NCBI RefSeq assembly: GCF_004570325.1
Contig: NZ_SPQO01000040.1
Span: 1 to 36,844, forward strand
Direction: 5' to 3'
Length of the DNA: 36,844 nt
Origin: Mycobacterium sp. PS03-16
GTDB taxonomy: Bacteria > Actinomycetota > Actinomycetes > Mycobacteriales > Mycobacteriaceae
The first letter of the stretch is position 1. Each line of letters begins with the position of its first letter. The translations under genes were made by a program, and so were the position numbers. Positions 1 to 7,400 of the stretch are shown here, in pieces. The notes under the pieces are model-generated. The model did no database searches. It was not told the DNA's origin and was given only the letters and a program-made list of their open reading frames with translations.

Positions 1-224
1 CCCAGCTGGCGCAGGAATGACGCCCTGGTGCTCATCGCCGCGGAGGCGGCCGCGGTGCCGGACAGGTGGGCGAGGTCGGCGAGCGCCGCGGCGTAGCGGC
101 CCTGCCCGCCCGCGGCGACGGCGCGCAGCCACCGGTCGTGCGGATCGGTCGCCGTGGGCAGCGGCCAGCGTTCCGGTCGGGCACCGAACGCGGCGTCGCT
201 GAGCACGGCGCGGATCGTGGTCAT
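1..224 (-). CDS. Conserved hypothetical protein, Rv3415c-like (partial)
   Basis: Only the N-terminal 74 or so codons are present; the gene runs off the left edge. The translation starts MTTIRAVLSDAAFGARPERW and continues as an Ala-rich, probably helical protein. Its place, divergent from whiB3, matches Rv3415c of M. tuberculosis, which lies between sigD and whiB3; this identification rests on synteny and general resemblance. The ATG at 222-224 was chosen because a TANNNT box (TAGCGT, minus strand, 234-239) lies about 9 nt upstream, implying a very short leader. No catalytic motif is visible in the fragment and its function is unknown to me. Confidence 0.6.
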   Translation of the reverse strand, partial: MTTIRAVLSDAAFGARPERWPLPTATDPHDRWLRAVAAGGQGRYAAALADLAHLSGTAAASAAMSTRASFLRQL

Positions 225-623
225 GGCATCGAGACGCTATCAACGCCGCCGATGGCAAACCGGCGGGCGGCGCTGCCGCCTCGCCGGTTAACTCTTGGTG
301 CTCGCCGCGTTACATCGGCGTTACGCGGGCACCGCCTCCGACGACAGCCACGCGAACCCGAACTGCACAAATGTCGACTTATGACCGCCAAAGCAACGTC
401 GAATACCACAGTTCGCGCCAACGGCAAGTCACAAGAATGAACGTGACGTTAATTCTGGAGCAGGGCGTATGCGATTGAGCACATGATCACGCTATTGACG
501 GAAAATCTTTTGCCCTTCTACGTTGTGTGCACGAGAGGTCATCGGCGACCCGGTCTCGGATCTGTTCCACGACTCACGCTCGATCGCGTTCGCGAAAAGG
601 GTGTACTGAGAGGGGTTTTCGCA
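225..623. promoter_or_regulatory. Divergent Rv3415c-like / whiB3 intergenic region
   Basis: This 399-base stretch has no convincing gene. For whiB3 it contains a sigma-A-like promoter: TTGACG at 495-500, an 18-nt spacer and TACGTT at 519-524, which predicts a transcript start near 531 and a 5' leader of about 93 nt. The minus-strand gene has a -10-like TAGCGT at 234-239. The stretch 290-350 carries short direct repeats of GCGTTAC that I cannot assign. The frame upstream of whiB3 stays open back to 483, but that part precedes the predicted transcript start. Confidence 0.5.
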
Positions 624-914
624 ATGCCTCAGCCGCAGCAGCTGCCCGGACCGAACGCCGATATCTGGGATTGGCAGATGCAGGGTCTTTGCCGGGGTGT
701 CGACTCGTCGATGTTCTTCCATCCCGACGGCGAACGCGGCCGGGCCCGCGCCCAGCGCGAGATGCGGGCCAAGGAGATGTGCCGTCGCTGCCCTGTCGTC
801 GCGCAGTGCCGTTCGCACGCGCTGGCAGTCGGTGAGCCCTACGGCATCTGGGGTGGGCTGTCAGAATCCGAGCGGGAGTTGTTGCTCAAGCGCGGTATTC
901 GCCGCACCGCCTGA
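624..914 (+). CDS. whiB3: WhiB3 redox-sensing transcriptional regulator
   Basis: WhiB-family iron-sulfur protein of 96 residues. The four cluster-ligating cysteines are C23, C53, C56 and C62 (CX29CX2CX5C), followed by the family turn GIWGG at 74-78 and a basic C-terminus (GIRRTA) of the kind that binds DNA. In M. tuberculosis WhiB3 (Rv3416) binds a [4Fe-4S] cluster that senses O2 and NO, and steers lipid metabolism and redox balance. The start at 624 follows a good Shine-Dalgarno (AGAGGGG, about 610-616) and begins MPQPQQLPGP like the tuberculosis protein. Compared with my recollection of that protein, about six residues are missing just before GIRRTA. The gene stands alone, divergent from the Rv3415c-like gene and convergent with the SDR gene. 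Confidence 0.95.
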   Translation: MPQPQQLPGPNADIWDWQMQGLCRGVDSSMFFHPDGERGRARAQREMRAKEMCRRCPVVAQCRSHALAVGEPYGIWGGLSESERELLLKRGIRRTA

Positions 915-928
915 CCTGATTGAGGTCA
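912..928 (+). terminator. Weak hairpin at the whiB3 stop codon
   Basis: TGACCT (912-917) and AGGTCA (923-928) form a 6-bp stem with a 5-nt loop, starting on the whiB3 stop codon. There is no T-tract, so it is only a weak candidate terminator between convergent genes. Confidence 0.3.
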
Positions 929-963
929 ACGGCCCGAAACGCCGACCGCAGCAAAGCGCTGGT

Positions 964-1713
964 CTAACGGGCGCCGGCCGCCAGCCACTGGTCGAACGTC
1001 GTCGGCGCGATCCGCGCGTTCTCGCCCGGTAGCAGCACATTGCCCGCCATCGACAGGTCCAGCGGACCGGACCACGTCGGCACGAGCTTCACCTGACGAC
1101 CGAGTACCTCGTTGGTGCGGCGCGCCATGTCGACGAGGTCCTGGGTCTCGGGGCCGGCGACGTCGACATAGCGGCCCTGCGGAGGCCCGGCCGCGATCTC
1201 GGCGAGAACTTGCGCAATGTCATCCGGGGCGATCGGCTGGACCAGCAGCGGTGCGATGGTGGCGACACCGTCGCGTTCGGTCCAACTGCTGGCCAGCCCG
1301 GCGAAGTCGTGGAACTGGGTCGCCGGGACGATCGTCCACGGCACGGCGCCCTGTTCGACCAGCCGCTCCTGCTCCCGCTTGCCCACATAGTGGGCGGTGC
1401 CGCCGTCCATCCGCGCGATTCCCACGATCGACAGCAGGACATGGTGCCCGACGCCGGCGCGCTGCTCGGCGGCGAGCAGGTTGCGGGTGGTGGTACCGAA
1501 GTACTCCAGGGTCTCCTCGGGGCTGACCGGCGGTGAACTGATCGCGTCGACCACCGCGTCGGCACCGGCGAGCGCCGCGTCGAGCCCCTCGCCGGTGAGC
1601 AGGTCGACTCCGAGCGAACGGCTGATCCGGACCACGTCGTGCCCGCCGGCCTCGAGGAACGAGGCCGTGCGGCCACCGATGTTGCCGGTGGCGCCCGCGA
1701 CTGCGATCCGCAT
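964..1713 (-). CDS. NAD(P)-binding SDR/NmrA-like oxidoreductase
   Basis: Predicted 249-residue atypical short-chain dehydrogenase of the NmrA / NAD(P)H-binding type. The N-terminus is a Rossmann fold: MRIAVAGATGNIGGR carries the GxxGxxG dinucleotide motif. The classical YxxxK appears as YVGKRE near residue 127. Proteins of this type bind NADP and act as reductases, isomerases or redox sensors; the substrate cannot be read from sequence. The ATG at 1711-1713 is preceded by a strong GGAGGTG site, which decides against the longer frame. It lies 65 nt downstream of the DAHP synthase on the same strand and is probably co-transcribed, but a role in aromatic amino acid synthesis is not evident. Confidence 0.8.
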   Translation of the reverse strand: MRIAVAGATGNIGGRTASFLEAGGHDVVRISRSLGVDLLTGEGLDAALAGADAVVDAISSPPVSPEETLEYFGTTTRNLLAAEQRAGVGHHVLLSIVGIARMDGGTAHYVGKREQERLVEQGAVPWTIVPATQFHDFAGLASSWTERDGVATIAPLLVQPIAPDDIAQVLAEIAAGPPQGRYVDVAGPETQDLVDMARRTNEVLGRQVKLVPTWSGPLDLSMAGNVLLPGENARIAPTTFDQWLAAGAR

Positions 1714-1778
1714 GGTGCACCTCCATGCGCACGGTAGAACAACCGGGCGTCGCCGGCGCGGGATTCGACCGATCGACG

Positions 1779-2834
1779 TCAGCCGCGGCCGGCCAGCTCG
1801 CGCAGCACCCGCTCGGTGACGTTCCAGTCCATGCACTTGTCGGTCACCGACTGCCCGTAGGTGAGCGGTCGGGCGTCCGGTGACTGCGCTCCGCCGACCA
1901 GGAAGCTCTCCAGCATCACCCCGCTGACCGGCAGCCCGTCGCGCACCTGACGGGCCACCTCCGCCGCGACCTCGGCCTGGCGGATGTGGTCCTTGCCGGA
2001 GTTGGCGTGGCTGCAGTCGACCACGACGCGCCCCGGCAGCCCGGCGGCGGTGAGTTTGGCGGCCACCGCGGTGACCGTGTCCGCGTCGTAGTTCGGCCCG
2101 TCGGTTCCGCCGCGCAGGATCACGTGGCAGTCGTCGTTGCCCTCCGTGCTCACCAGCGCGCCGCGCCCCATGTCGTCCATACCGAAGAAGACGTGCGCGG
2201 CGGCCGCGGCCTTCACGCCGTCGACGGCCACCTGGATGTTGCCGTCGGTGCCGTTCTTGAACCCGACGGGCATCGACAGGCCGGACGCGAGCTGGCGGTG
2301 CACCTGCGACTCGGTGGTGCGGGCCCCGATGGCGCCCCAGGCCACCGCGTCGGCGATGTACTGCGGGCTGGTCGGTTCGAGGAACTCACACCCCACCGGC
2401 AGGCCGATGTCGATGATGTCGAGCAGCAGTTGACGGGCGATGCGCAGGCCACGGGTGACCTCGAAGGTGCCGTCCATCCCCGGGTCGTTGATCAGGCCTT
2501 TCCAGCCGATCGTGGTGCGCGGCTTCTCGAAGTACACCCGCATCACGATCTTGAGCCGGTCACCGAGCTCCTCGGCGACCTTGATCAGCCGGCTGGCGTA
2601 ATCGAGCGCGGCGACCGGATCGTGCACCGAGCACGGACCGACCACGACCAGCAGGCGATCGTCGCGGCCGGCGAGGATGTCGGCGATCTCGTCGCGGTCG
2701 CGGGCCACCCGCTCGGCGCGCCGTGCGCCCAGCGGGAACTCGGTGAGGACCTCGTGGGGGCTGGGGATCGCGCTGAAGCCGCGGACTCGCCGGTCGGACG
2801 TCACCGGTGGCGTGGCAGTCGGGGCGAGGTTCAT
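1779..2834 (-). CDS. aroF: Type I 3-deoxy-7-phosphoheptulonate (DAHP) synthase
   Basis: 351-residue class I (E. coli AroF/G/H-like) DAHP synthase, which condenses phosphoenolpyruvate and erythrose 4-phosphate in the first step of the shikimate pathway. Diagnostic segments: GPCSVHD at 66-72, whose Cys68 is the expected metal ligand; KPRTTIGWKG at 104-113 for PEP binding; GARTTESQ, GFKNGTDG, and DCSHANSGKDH near the C-terminus. Mycobacteria normally rely on a type II enzyme (AroG, Rv2178c), so this is probably an additional isozyme. ATG 2834 follows an AAAGG-like site; a GTG nine codons upstream is possible. A leader peptide rich in aromatic codons and a terminator-like hairpin precede it, indicating attenuation. 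Whether it is inhibited by Phe, Tyr or Trp cannot be told here. Confidence 0.93.
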   Translation of the reverse strand: MNLAPTATPPVTSDRRVRGFSAIPSPHEVLTEFPLGARRAERVARDRDEIADILAGRDDRLLVVVGPCSVHDPVAALDYASRLIKVAEELGDRLKIVMRVYFEKPRTTIGWKGLINDPGMDGTFEVTRGLRIARQLLLDIIDIGLPVGCEFLEPTSPQYIADAVAWGAIGARTTESQVHRQLASGLSMPVGFKNGTDGNIQVAVDGVKAAAAAHVFFGMDDMGRGALVSTEGNDDCHVILRGGTDGPNYDADTVTAVAAKLTAAGLPGRVVVDCSHANSGKDHIRQAEVAAEVARQVRDGLPVSGVMLESFLVGGAQSPDARPLTYGQSVTDKCMDWNVTERVLRELAGRG

Positions 2835-2895
2835 GATCAGGTGCCTTTCTGGTGTGGGCACCTTGACGTTGATCCGGCGCCCTTGAAATGACGAA

Positions 2896-2921
2896 AGGCA
2901 GCGACCTGGTGGTCACTGCCT
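2896..2921 (-). terminator. Attenuator terminator hairpin before the DAHP synthase
   Basis: On the minus strand an 11-bp stem with one G-U pair (arms 2911-2921 and 2896-2906) closes a 4-nt loop and is followed by UUUCGUCAUUU. It sits between the leader peptide stop (2943) and the aroF start (2834). A 9-nt inverted repeat (2923-2931 with 2968-2976) ends next to it and competes with a local hairpin inside the leader (2961-2966 with 2971-2976). I infer transcription attenuation; which pairing acts as antiterminator is not resolved by eye. Confidence 0.7.
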
Positions 2922-2942
2922 GGGCTCCGGGTGGATGCGTGC

Positions 2943-3017
2943 TTAGTGCTGCGCTTCAGCGGCTCCGCCCGGAGCCTGCATAAAGCGCCAATAGACGGCA
3001 CTCACACCGATGTTCAC
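2943..3017 (-). CDS. Aromatic amino acid leader peptide for aroF attenuation
   Basis: 24-codon open frame starting at GTG 3017 and reading MNIGVSAVYWRFMQ, then an Ala/Gly-rich end and TAA. Codons 9-12 are Tyr-Trp-Arg-Phe: all three aromatic amino acids within four codons, just before a set of alternative hairpins and a terminator. The GTG lies exactly 6 nt after TACCCT (-10, 3024-3029), with TTCGAC (-35, 3047-3052) at 17-nt spacing, so the transcript probably begins at the start codon and is leaderless. Ribosome stalling at these codons when aromatic aminoacyl-tRNA is scarce would favour aroF transcription. A comparable leader (AroR) is known ahead of aroF in Corynebacterium glutamicum; similarity of mechanism is inferred. 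Confidence 0.8.
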   Translation of the reverse strand: MNIGVSAVYWRFMQAPGGAAEAQH

Positions 3018-3023
3018 GCGATC

Positions 3024-3052
3024 AGGGTAACCGACTGGCACGCGGGGTCGAA
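3024..3052 (-). promoter_or_regulatory. Promoter of the aroF leader transcript
   Basis: Minus-strand TTCGAC (3047-3052), 17-nt spacer, TACCCT (3024-3029), then 6 nt to the leader GTG. The geometry fits a mycobacterial sigma-A promoter producing a leaderless mRNA. Confidence 0.65.
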
Positions 3053-3060
3053 ATCGGGCC

Positions 3061-3975
3061 TCACGGGTTGGCCGGCGGCGGCGGTTCGGCGGTGTCCTCG
3101 ACGACGGTCGCCGGGGCGACGGGGCGGGGTGTGCGCCGGCCGCCGAGCCACCGCGTCAGTGCGTAGCAGACGACCACGAAGACGGCGACCACGGCGAGCC
3201 AGGGCAACAGCAGGCCGAACAGCATCACGGCCCCGCCGACGGCGGAAATCAGTGCATCCCAGCCTCGTTCGATCTGGCCGACGAATCCCCGGTACTCGGG
3301 CGCCGGACCGCCGACCCGTTCGGCCGTGAACGTGACGTCGACGGTGCTCAACGCGATGCGGTCGCCGAGGGCGTCGCGCTGGGCGCGCAGGCTGTCCAGT
3401 TCGGCCTGCCGCTGCGACAGCGCGTTCTCCGCGGTGATCAGCGCCTCAGGGTCTCGCGCGTCGCGCATGATGGCCAGCAGCCGGTCCACCGAGGTCTGTA
3501 GCGCCCGCATCCGGGCGTCGAGGTCGACGCGTTGGGCGGTGACGTCCTCGGAGGTGGTCTGGGCGAGTTCGACCTTGCCGAGCCCCTTGAGCGCGCGTAC
3601 CACCGTGTCGAGTTCTGCGGCGGGCACGCGCAGCACGACCGAGGTGCTGGCCCGGCCGGTCTGGGAGCCGGAGTCCTCGGTGCGGGCGTCCACCCGGCCG
3701 CCGGCATCCTCGACGATCACCGCGGCCTCGTCGGCCGCCGCGGAAGGGTCGGCGACTGTCAGCTGCACCGACGCGGTCTGCACCACGTCGCGTTTGTCGG
3801 TCGGCGCTTCGGGTGGGGCGTCCTGCGGGACCGGCGCGACGACACCGGTCTCCATGGCCGGGCCGCCCCCGGCGGGCGCGGAGGGTTCGGGGTTGCCGGC
3901 GCAGGCCGTGAGCACTCCGACCGTGGCGATCACGCTGACCGCCAGCACCTGGACGCGACGCCACCGCAGTGTCAT
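3061..3975 (-). CDS. DUF4349 membrane-anchored lipoprotein
   Basis: 304-residue predicted lipoprotein. Residues 1-25 form a signal peptide ending in a lipobox (VLTAC). A Pro/Ala-rich stretch follows, then the DUF4349 body: a beta-alpha region (DVVQTASVQLTV, DAGGRVDARTED), a long coiled-coil-like helix around 155-205 (RMRALQTSVDRLLAIM...), a beta segment, and one transmembrane helix near 240-275 before a short basic and Pro-rich tail. DUF4349 proteins are found at the envelope; their biochemical role is not established. Its ATG overlaps the stop of the HD gene (ATGA), so the two are translationally coupled. The aroF leader promoter begins about 10 nt after its stop. Confidence 0.85.
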   Translation of the reverse strand: MTLRWRRVQVLAVSVIATVGVLTACAGNPEPSAPAGGGPAMETGVVAPVPQDAPPEAPTDKRDVVQTASVQLTVADPSAAADEAAVIVEDAGGRVDARTEDSGSQTGRASTSVVLRVPAAELDTVVRALKGLGKVELAQTTSEDVTAQRVDLDARMRALQTSVDRLLAIMRDARDPEALITAENALSQRQAELDSLRAQRDALGDRIALSTVDVTFTAERVGGPAPEYRGFVGQIERGWDALISAVGGAVMLFGLLLPWLAVVAVFVVVCYALTRWLGGRRTPRPVAPATVVEDTAEPPPPANP

Positions 3976-4574
3976 GCCTGGGAATCTAGCCAGTCGTCGA
4001 GCGGATTGGCCCTGATCCGTTCAGCGCCACCGCGGGACATCGACGCAGCGGCGGCGCTGCCCGGTTTGCGGCTCGCCTGGTCTTCGAAACAGGCCAGGAA
4101 CTCGTCACCGAAGCCCTGTCGGGGATAGCCGGCGAGAATCTCCCCTCTCGTTTCCGCGGGGAACTCGTCGGGTCGCCGTCCGACAACGTCCCATGCGGTC
4201 GCGACCTGCAGAAGGTGGGACTCCGGGTCAGCGTCGGGCGAGACGTCGTCACGCATGTGCAGCACGATGATCTCGTTCGCCCTGGCCGCGCGGTCGGGCT
4301 CCCAGCCGGCGGCGACGCCGAAGACCCAGGCCAGTTCCCCGCCCGCTTCCTCGAAAGGCAGCCGGTGGCTGTCGAAGGGATCGGTGAGGCCGATGTCGTG
4401 AAGCAGGGCCGAGACGTAGAACAGCTCGTCGTCGAATGCGATGCCGTGCGCGGCGGCGTACCTCGCCCCCCACAGGTAGGACCGGATGCAGTGGTTGCGC
4501 AGTGCGGGCGAGTAGTAGCGGGTGGCCACCGACAGTGCGGCTGTCGCGGCCGGTGTGTGCGGGAAGTGGGCCAT
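3972..4574 (-). CDS. HD-domain metal-dependent phosphohydrolase-like protein
   Basis: 200-residue HD-superfamily protein. His28, the His59-Asp60 pair in LLHDIG and Asp65 fit the metal-binding motif. The layout (SYLWGARYAA, then LFYVSALLHDIGL) resembles the cyanamide-hydratase-like HD branch, but the substrate cannot be inferred. The ATG at 4572-4574 lies 18 nt after the epoxide hydrolase stop with only a weak ribosome site, so translation may depend on the upstream gene. Its own stop overlaps the DUF4349 start by 4 nt. The three genes 5543 to 3061 therefore look like one operon. Confidence 0.82.
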   Translation of the reverse strand: MAHFPHTPAATAALSVATRYYSPALRNHCIRSYLWGARYAAAHGIAFDDELFYVSALLHDIGLTDPFDSHRLPFEEAGGELAWVFGVAAGWEPDRAARANEIIVLHMRDDVSPDADPESHLLQVATAWDVVGRRPDEFPAETRGEILAGYPRQGFGDEFLACFEDQASRKPGSAAAASMSRGGAERIRANPLDDWLDSQA

Positions 4575-4592
4575 GTGAAGACGGTCCTGCGC

Positions 4593-5543
4593 TTACCCGG
4601 CCACCGCGAGCGGGTGAGCCGACAGCCAGTCGAGCAGGAGGTCCGCCACCACGTCGGGTTGCTCGTCGAGGAGCCAGTGCGACCCCTGCAGCGTCTCGAA
4701 CCGGTATTCACCGTCAACGTAGCGGCCGCACTCCCGGGCGCCCTGCTCGAGGAGGGCGGTGTCACCCTCGCTCCAGACGTACATCGTGGGGACCGTGACA
4801 TGCGCGAGGTAGCTGCGGATGTTCGACAGCGGCAGCGCGCGATACCAGTTGATGGCGGCGGTCAGCACACCTGGTTCGGCCATGGCCCGCGCATCGCGGT
4901 CAGCGGCGTCGGGGGGTTGATTGCCCTTCGACTGCATGAATGCCGACAATTTTGCGGGATCCCCGTCCTTGCCGAGAAGGTAGCGCTCGGGAATCTTCGG
5001 CAACTGGAAGAAGTACACGTACCACGAGGCAAGGGCCTGCCGGGTGGTCGTCAACGCCTTCACCATTGCTGCGGGGTGCGGGACCGACAGCACGGTCATC
5101 GAGGCGAGGCGTTGCGGGACCGTGGTCGCGAGGCCCCAGGCCACGTTGGCACCCCAGTCGTGACCGACCAGATGGACGCGTTCGGCGCCGCTGGCGTCGA
5201 TCAGCGCGCGGGCGTCGTCGACCAGCTCGCGCAGCCGGTAATCCCGTCGGCGCGTCGGCCGCGCGCCGGGAGAGTAACCCCGCTGGTTCGGCGCCAGACA
5301 CCGGTACCCCTGTGCGGTCAGCCGCTTCATCACGGCATCCCAACTGTTGTTGAACTGCGGAAACCCATGCAGGAGGACGACGACCGGCGCATCGGGAGGA
5401 CCGACGTCCAGGACATCGAAGACAAGCTCGCCGCGCCGGTACTGGTCCATGAGGTCAGCATGCGCCGCGATGACCGTGGCCGTGGCGTTCTTCACCGCGC
5501 GGTTGTCGACGATCGGCGTCCCGTCGACTTGAATGGCGGGCAT
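4593..5543 (-). CDS. Epoxide hydrolase-type alpha/beta hydrolase
   Basis: 316-residue alpha/beta hydrolase with soluble epoxide hydrolase features: oxyanion HGFP at 59-62, nucleophile Asp129 in GHDWGAN (Asp rather than Ser), cap-domain NWYRA, acid in WSEGD and catalytic His in GSHWLLD near the C-terminus. Such enzymes open epoxides to diols; haloalkane dehalogenases share the fold but usually have a different cap and halide-binding residues. ATG 5543 (MPAIQVDG) was chosen; an alternative ATG at 5585 would overlap the first codon of the divergent gene, and the frame is open further upstream. Only 40 bp separate the two divergent starts. It leads the epoxide hydrolase - HD - DUF4349 operon. Confidence 0.83.
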   Translation of the reverse strand: MPAIQVDGTPIVDNRAVKNATATVIAAHADLMDQYRRGELVFDVLDVGPPDAPVVVLLHGFPQFNNSWDAVMKRLTAQGYRCLAPNQRGYSPGARPTRRRDYRLRELVDDARALIDASGAERVHLVGHDWGANVAWGLATTVPQRLASMTVLSVPHPAAMVKALTTTRQALASWYVYFFQLPKIPERYLLGKDGDPAKLSAFMQSKGNQPPDAADRDARAMAEPGVLTAAINWYRALPLSNIRSYLAHVTVPTMYVWSEGDTALLEQGARECGRYVDGEYRFETLQGSHWLLDEQPDVVADLLLDWLSAHPLAVAG

Positions 5544-5583
5544 GCGCGCCACCCGTGATCTGAAGCCGGCGGCCGCGAGCCTC

Positions 5584-7206
5584 ATGACGATCCGGCGTTC
5601 CACCGCTCTGCTGCTCGTGGCGGCGATCAGCGCACTGCTGGGCTGCTCGAGCACTCCGGACCCACCGACCGGTCCGCCGCCGCCCGCGTCGCCGACGTCA
5701 TCGGCGCCCGACCCGGCGCATCGGCCGCTGGCGTCCGACCCCGCCCGATTGGCCGACGACCTGGTCGCCGACGACACGGCACTGCGCGACACGGCGTCGC
5801 CGGAGGCGGTGAAGTCCGCGGCGGCGCACCGTCAGCAGCGGACCTATCGCATCCTGGGGCGCCACCCCGAATGGGATCCGATCGTGCGCCCGCGGATCCC
5901 GCAGCCCCTGCTGGCCGCCTACGACCGCAATGTGGACGCGCGCCGGCAGCTCAGCGCGATGAGCAAGCGTGCCAGCACCACGGTGCCTGCGTGGCGCATC
6001 GTCCCGCCGACGCCGGCCGACGAACTCCTGCGCTACTACCGCGAGGCGGAAGCGGAGTTCGGCGTCGGATGGCCGCATCTGGCGGCGATCAACTTCATCG
6101 AGACCGCGTTCGGGCGGATCGCCGGGGTGAGCACCGCCGGCGCCCAGGGTCCGATGCAGTTCATGCCCGCGACGTTCGCGGCCTACGGGGCGGGCGGCGA
6201 CATCCGTTCGCCGCGCGACAGCATCATGGCCGCCGGCCGCTACCTGGCCGCCAACGACTTCGCCCACAACCGCGACCACGCCCTGTACCGGTACAACAAC
6301 TCGAACAACTATGTGCGAGCGGTCAACGCGTACGCGGCGGTGATGGCGGCCGACCCTGTCGCGTTCGAGGGCTTCCACCGGTGGGAGGTGTACTACAACA
6401 CCTCGGCCGGTGACGTGCTGCTACCCGTCGGGTACTCGGCGGCCGCACCGATCCCCGTCGCCGACTACCTGGCGGCGCACGCGCCGGCACCGACGGACGT
6501 CCGCATCTCCCCCGACAGCGAGCAGATCCTGCAGCGCCTGCTGACCGTCCGCAAAAGCAGCGCCGCGGGTGGCCGGCCCGAGGTCCTGTCCCGCGAGTTG
6601 CTCGAAACCCCCTACGGCGCAGACACGTTGCTCGGGTCCGCCTCTGAGCCCGAGCAGCTCGTCGTCGATCTGCAGAGGGTCGACTGCTTCACCTACGCCG
6701 ACTACGTCGAAGCCCTCAAGCGCGCGAACGACCGTGACGGGTTCCTCGACGGCCTGATCCGGGTCCGCTACAAAGACGGCGTGGTCGGCTTCCACCACCG
6801 ACGGCACTTCTTCACCGACTGGTCGGCGGCGAAACCCACGGTGGCCAACGACGTCACCGCGAGCCTCGGCCCCGCCATCGCCGTGCCGAAGAACCTCAAC
6901 CAGAAGGACGGCGGCGGGGTGTATCTGCCCGGACTCCCGGTGGTCTCGCGAACCGTGTCCTACATTCCCAGCGCGCGGGTCGACGGTGGGGTGCTGAGCC
7001 GGCTGCGCACCGGCGACTACATCGGCGCCTACGCCGAAGACGGTGGCCTCGACGTCACGCACGTCGGCATCTTCATCGACACACCTGCCGGCCCCGTCCT
7101 GCGCAACGCGTCCTCACTGGACGCCGACAACAAGGTGGTCGACACGCCACTGCCCGATTACCTGCGGACCATCCCCGGGATCGTCGTGCTGCGCCCGGTT
7201 CAGTAG
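5584..7206 (+). CDS. Lipoprotein: lytic transglycosylase fused to DUF1460 amidase-like domain
   Basis: 540-residue exported protein. A signal peptide with lipobox ALLGC predicts lipid anchoring, then a Pro-rich linker. Residues about 140-270 form a lytic transglycosylase domain: catalytic Glu173 in INFIETAFG, the GAQGPMQFMPAT block, and YNNSNNYVRAVNAYA. Residues about 320-535 match DUF1460, an NlpC/P60-related N-acetylmuramoyl-L-alanine amidase-like domain: Cys368 in DCFTYADYVEAL, the RHFFTDW block, VSYIPS, and His493 in THVGIF. The first domain should cleave the glycan strand and the second the peptide side, so this may be a two-activity wall hydrolase. The ATG at 5584 was preferred because it directly begins the signal peptide; the frame is open to 5533. 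Its expression would share a tiny promoter region with the divergent epoxide hydrolase. Confidence 0.85.
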   Translation: MTIRRSTALLLVAAISALLGCSSTPDPPTGPPPPASPTSSAPDPAHRPLASDPARLADDLVADDTALRDTASPEAVKSAAAHRQQRTYRILGRHPEWDPIVRPRIPQPLLAAYDRNVDARRQLSAMSKRASTTVPAWRIVPPTPADELLRYYREAEAEFGVGWPHLAAINFIETAFGRIAGVSTAGAQGPMQFMPATFAAYGAGGDIRSPRDSIMAAGRYLAANDFAHNRDHALYRYNNSNNYVRAVNAYAAVMAADPVAFEGFHRWEVYYNTSAGDVLLPVGYSAAAPIPVADYLAAHAPAPTDVRISPDSEQILQRLLTVRKSSAAGGRPEVLSRELLETPYGADTLLGSASEPEQLVVDLQRVDCFTYADYVEALKRANDRDGFLDGLIRVRYKDGVVGFHHRRHFFTDWSAAKPTVANDVTASLGPAIAVPKNLNQKDGGGVYLPGLPVVSRTVSYIPSARVDGGVLSRLRTGDYIGAYAEDGGLDVTHVGIFIDTPAGPVLRNASSLDADNKVVDTPLPDYLRTIPGIVVLRPVQ

Positions 7207-7210
7207 CGAT

Positions 7211-7253
7211 TTCGGCGTGGTTGGTTGCGCCTGCCGCGACCGATCACGCCGAA
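7211..7253. repeat. Palindromic repeat element, copy 1
   Basis: Begins TTCGGCGTGG and ends CACGCCGAA; 19-nt arms pair fully if G-U pairs are allowed, around a 5-nt loop. It starts 5 nt after the stop of the transglycosylase-amidase gene, between convergent genes, and probably acts as a terminator. Related copies lie at 11541 and 14099. Confidence 0.8.
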
Positions 7254-7346
7254 TCCACATCAGGCGGAGACGCCGAGGCCATTGTCGCTGGCGATGAGGC
7301 GCGCGAATCTCAAGGACCTCGCAAGACTGAAGTCCATACTGGAAGG

Positions 7347-7369
7347 GCGACCATAGATCGGTCGCGTTT
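7347..7369 (+). terminator. Second hairpin between convergent genes
   Basis: GCGACC (7347-7352) and GGTCGC (7360-7365) pair around a 7-nt loop and are followed by GTTTC on the plus strand. It is a candidate terminator for the gene ending at 7206. The rest of 7254-7400 shows nothing I recognise. Confidence 0.35.
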
Positions 7370-7400
7370 CTCAGCGGTCCATAAACCTTCTGCGGCAGCG

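Noticed and set aside
483..623. N-terminal extension of WhiB3
   Set aside because: It begins upstream of the predicted transcript start near 531, and the good ribosome site and family homology support the ATG at 624.
2560..2916. Alternative minus-strand frame beginning inside the aroF leader region
   Set aside because: It overlaps the DAHP synthase in another frame and starts within the terminator stem; no family resemblance.
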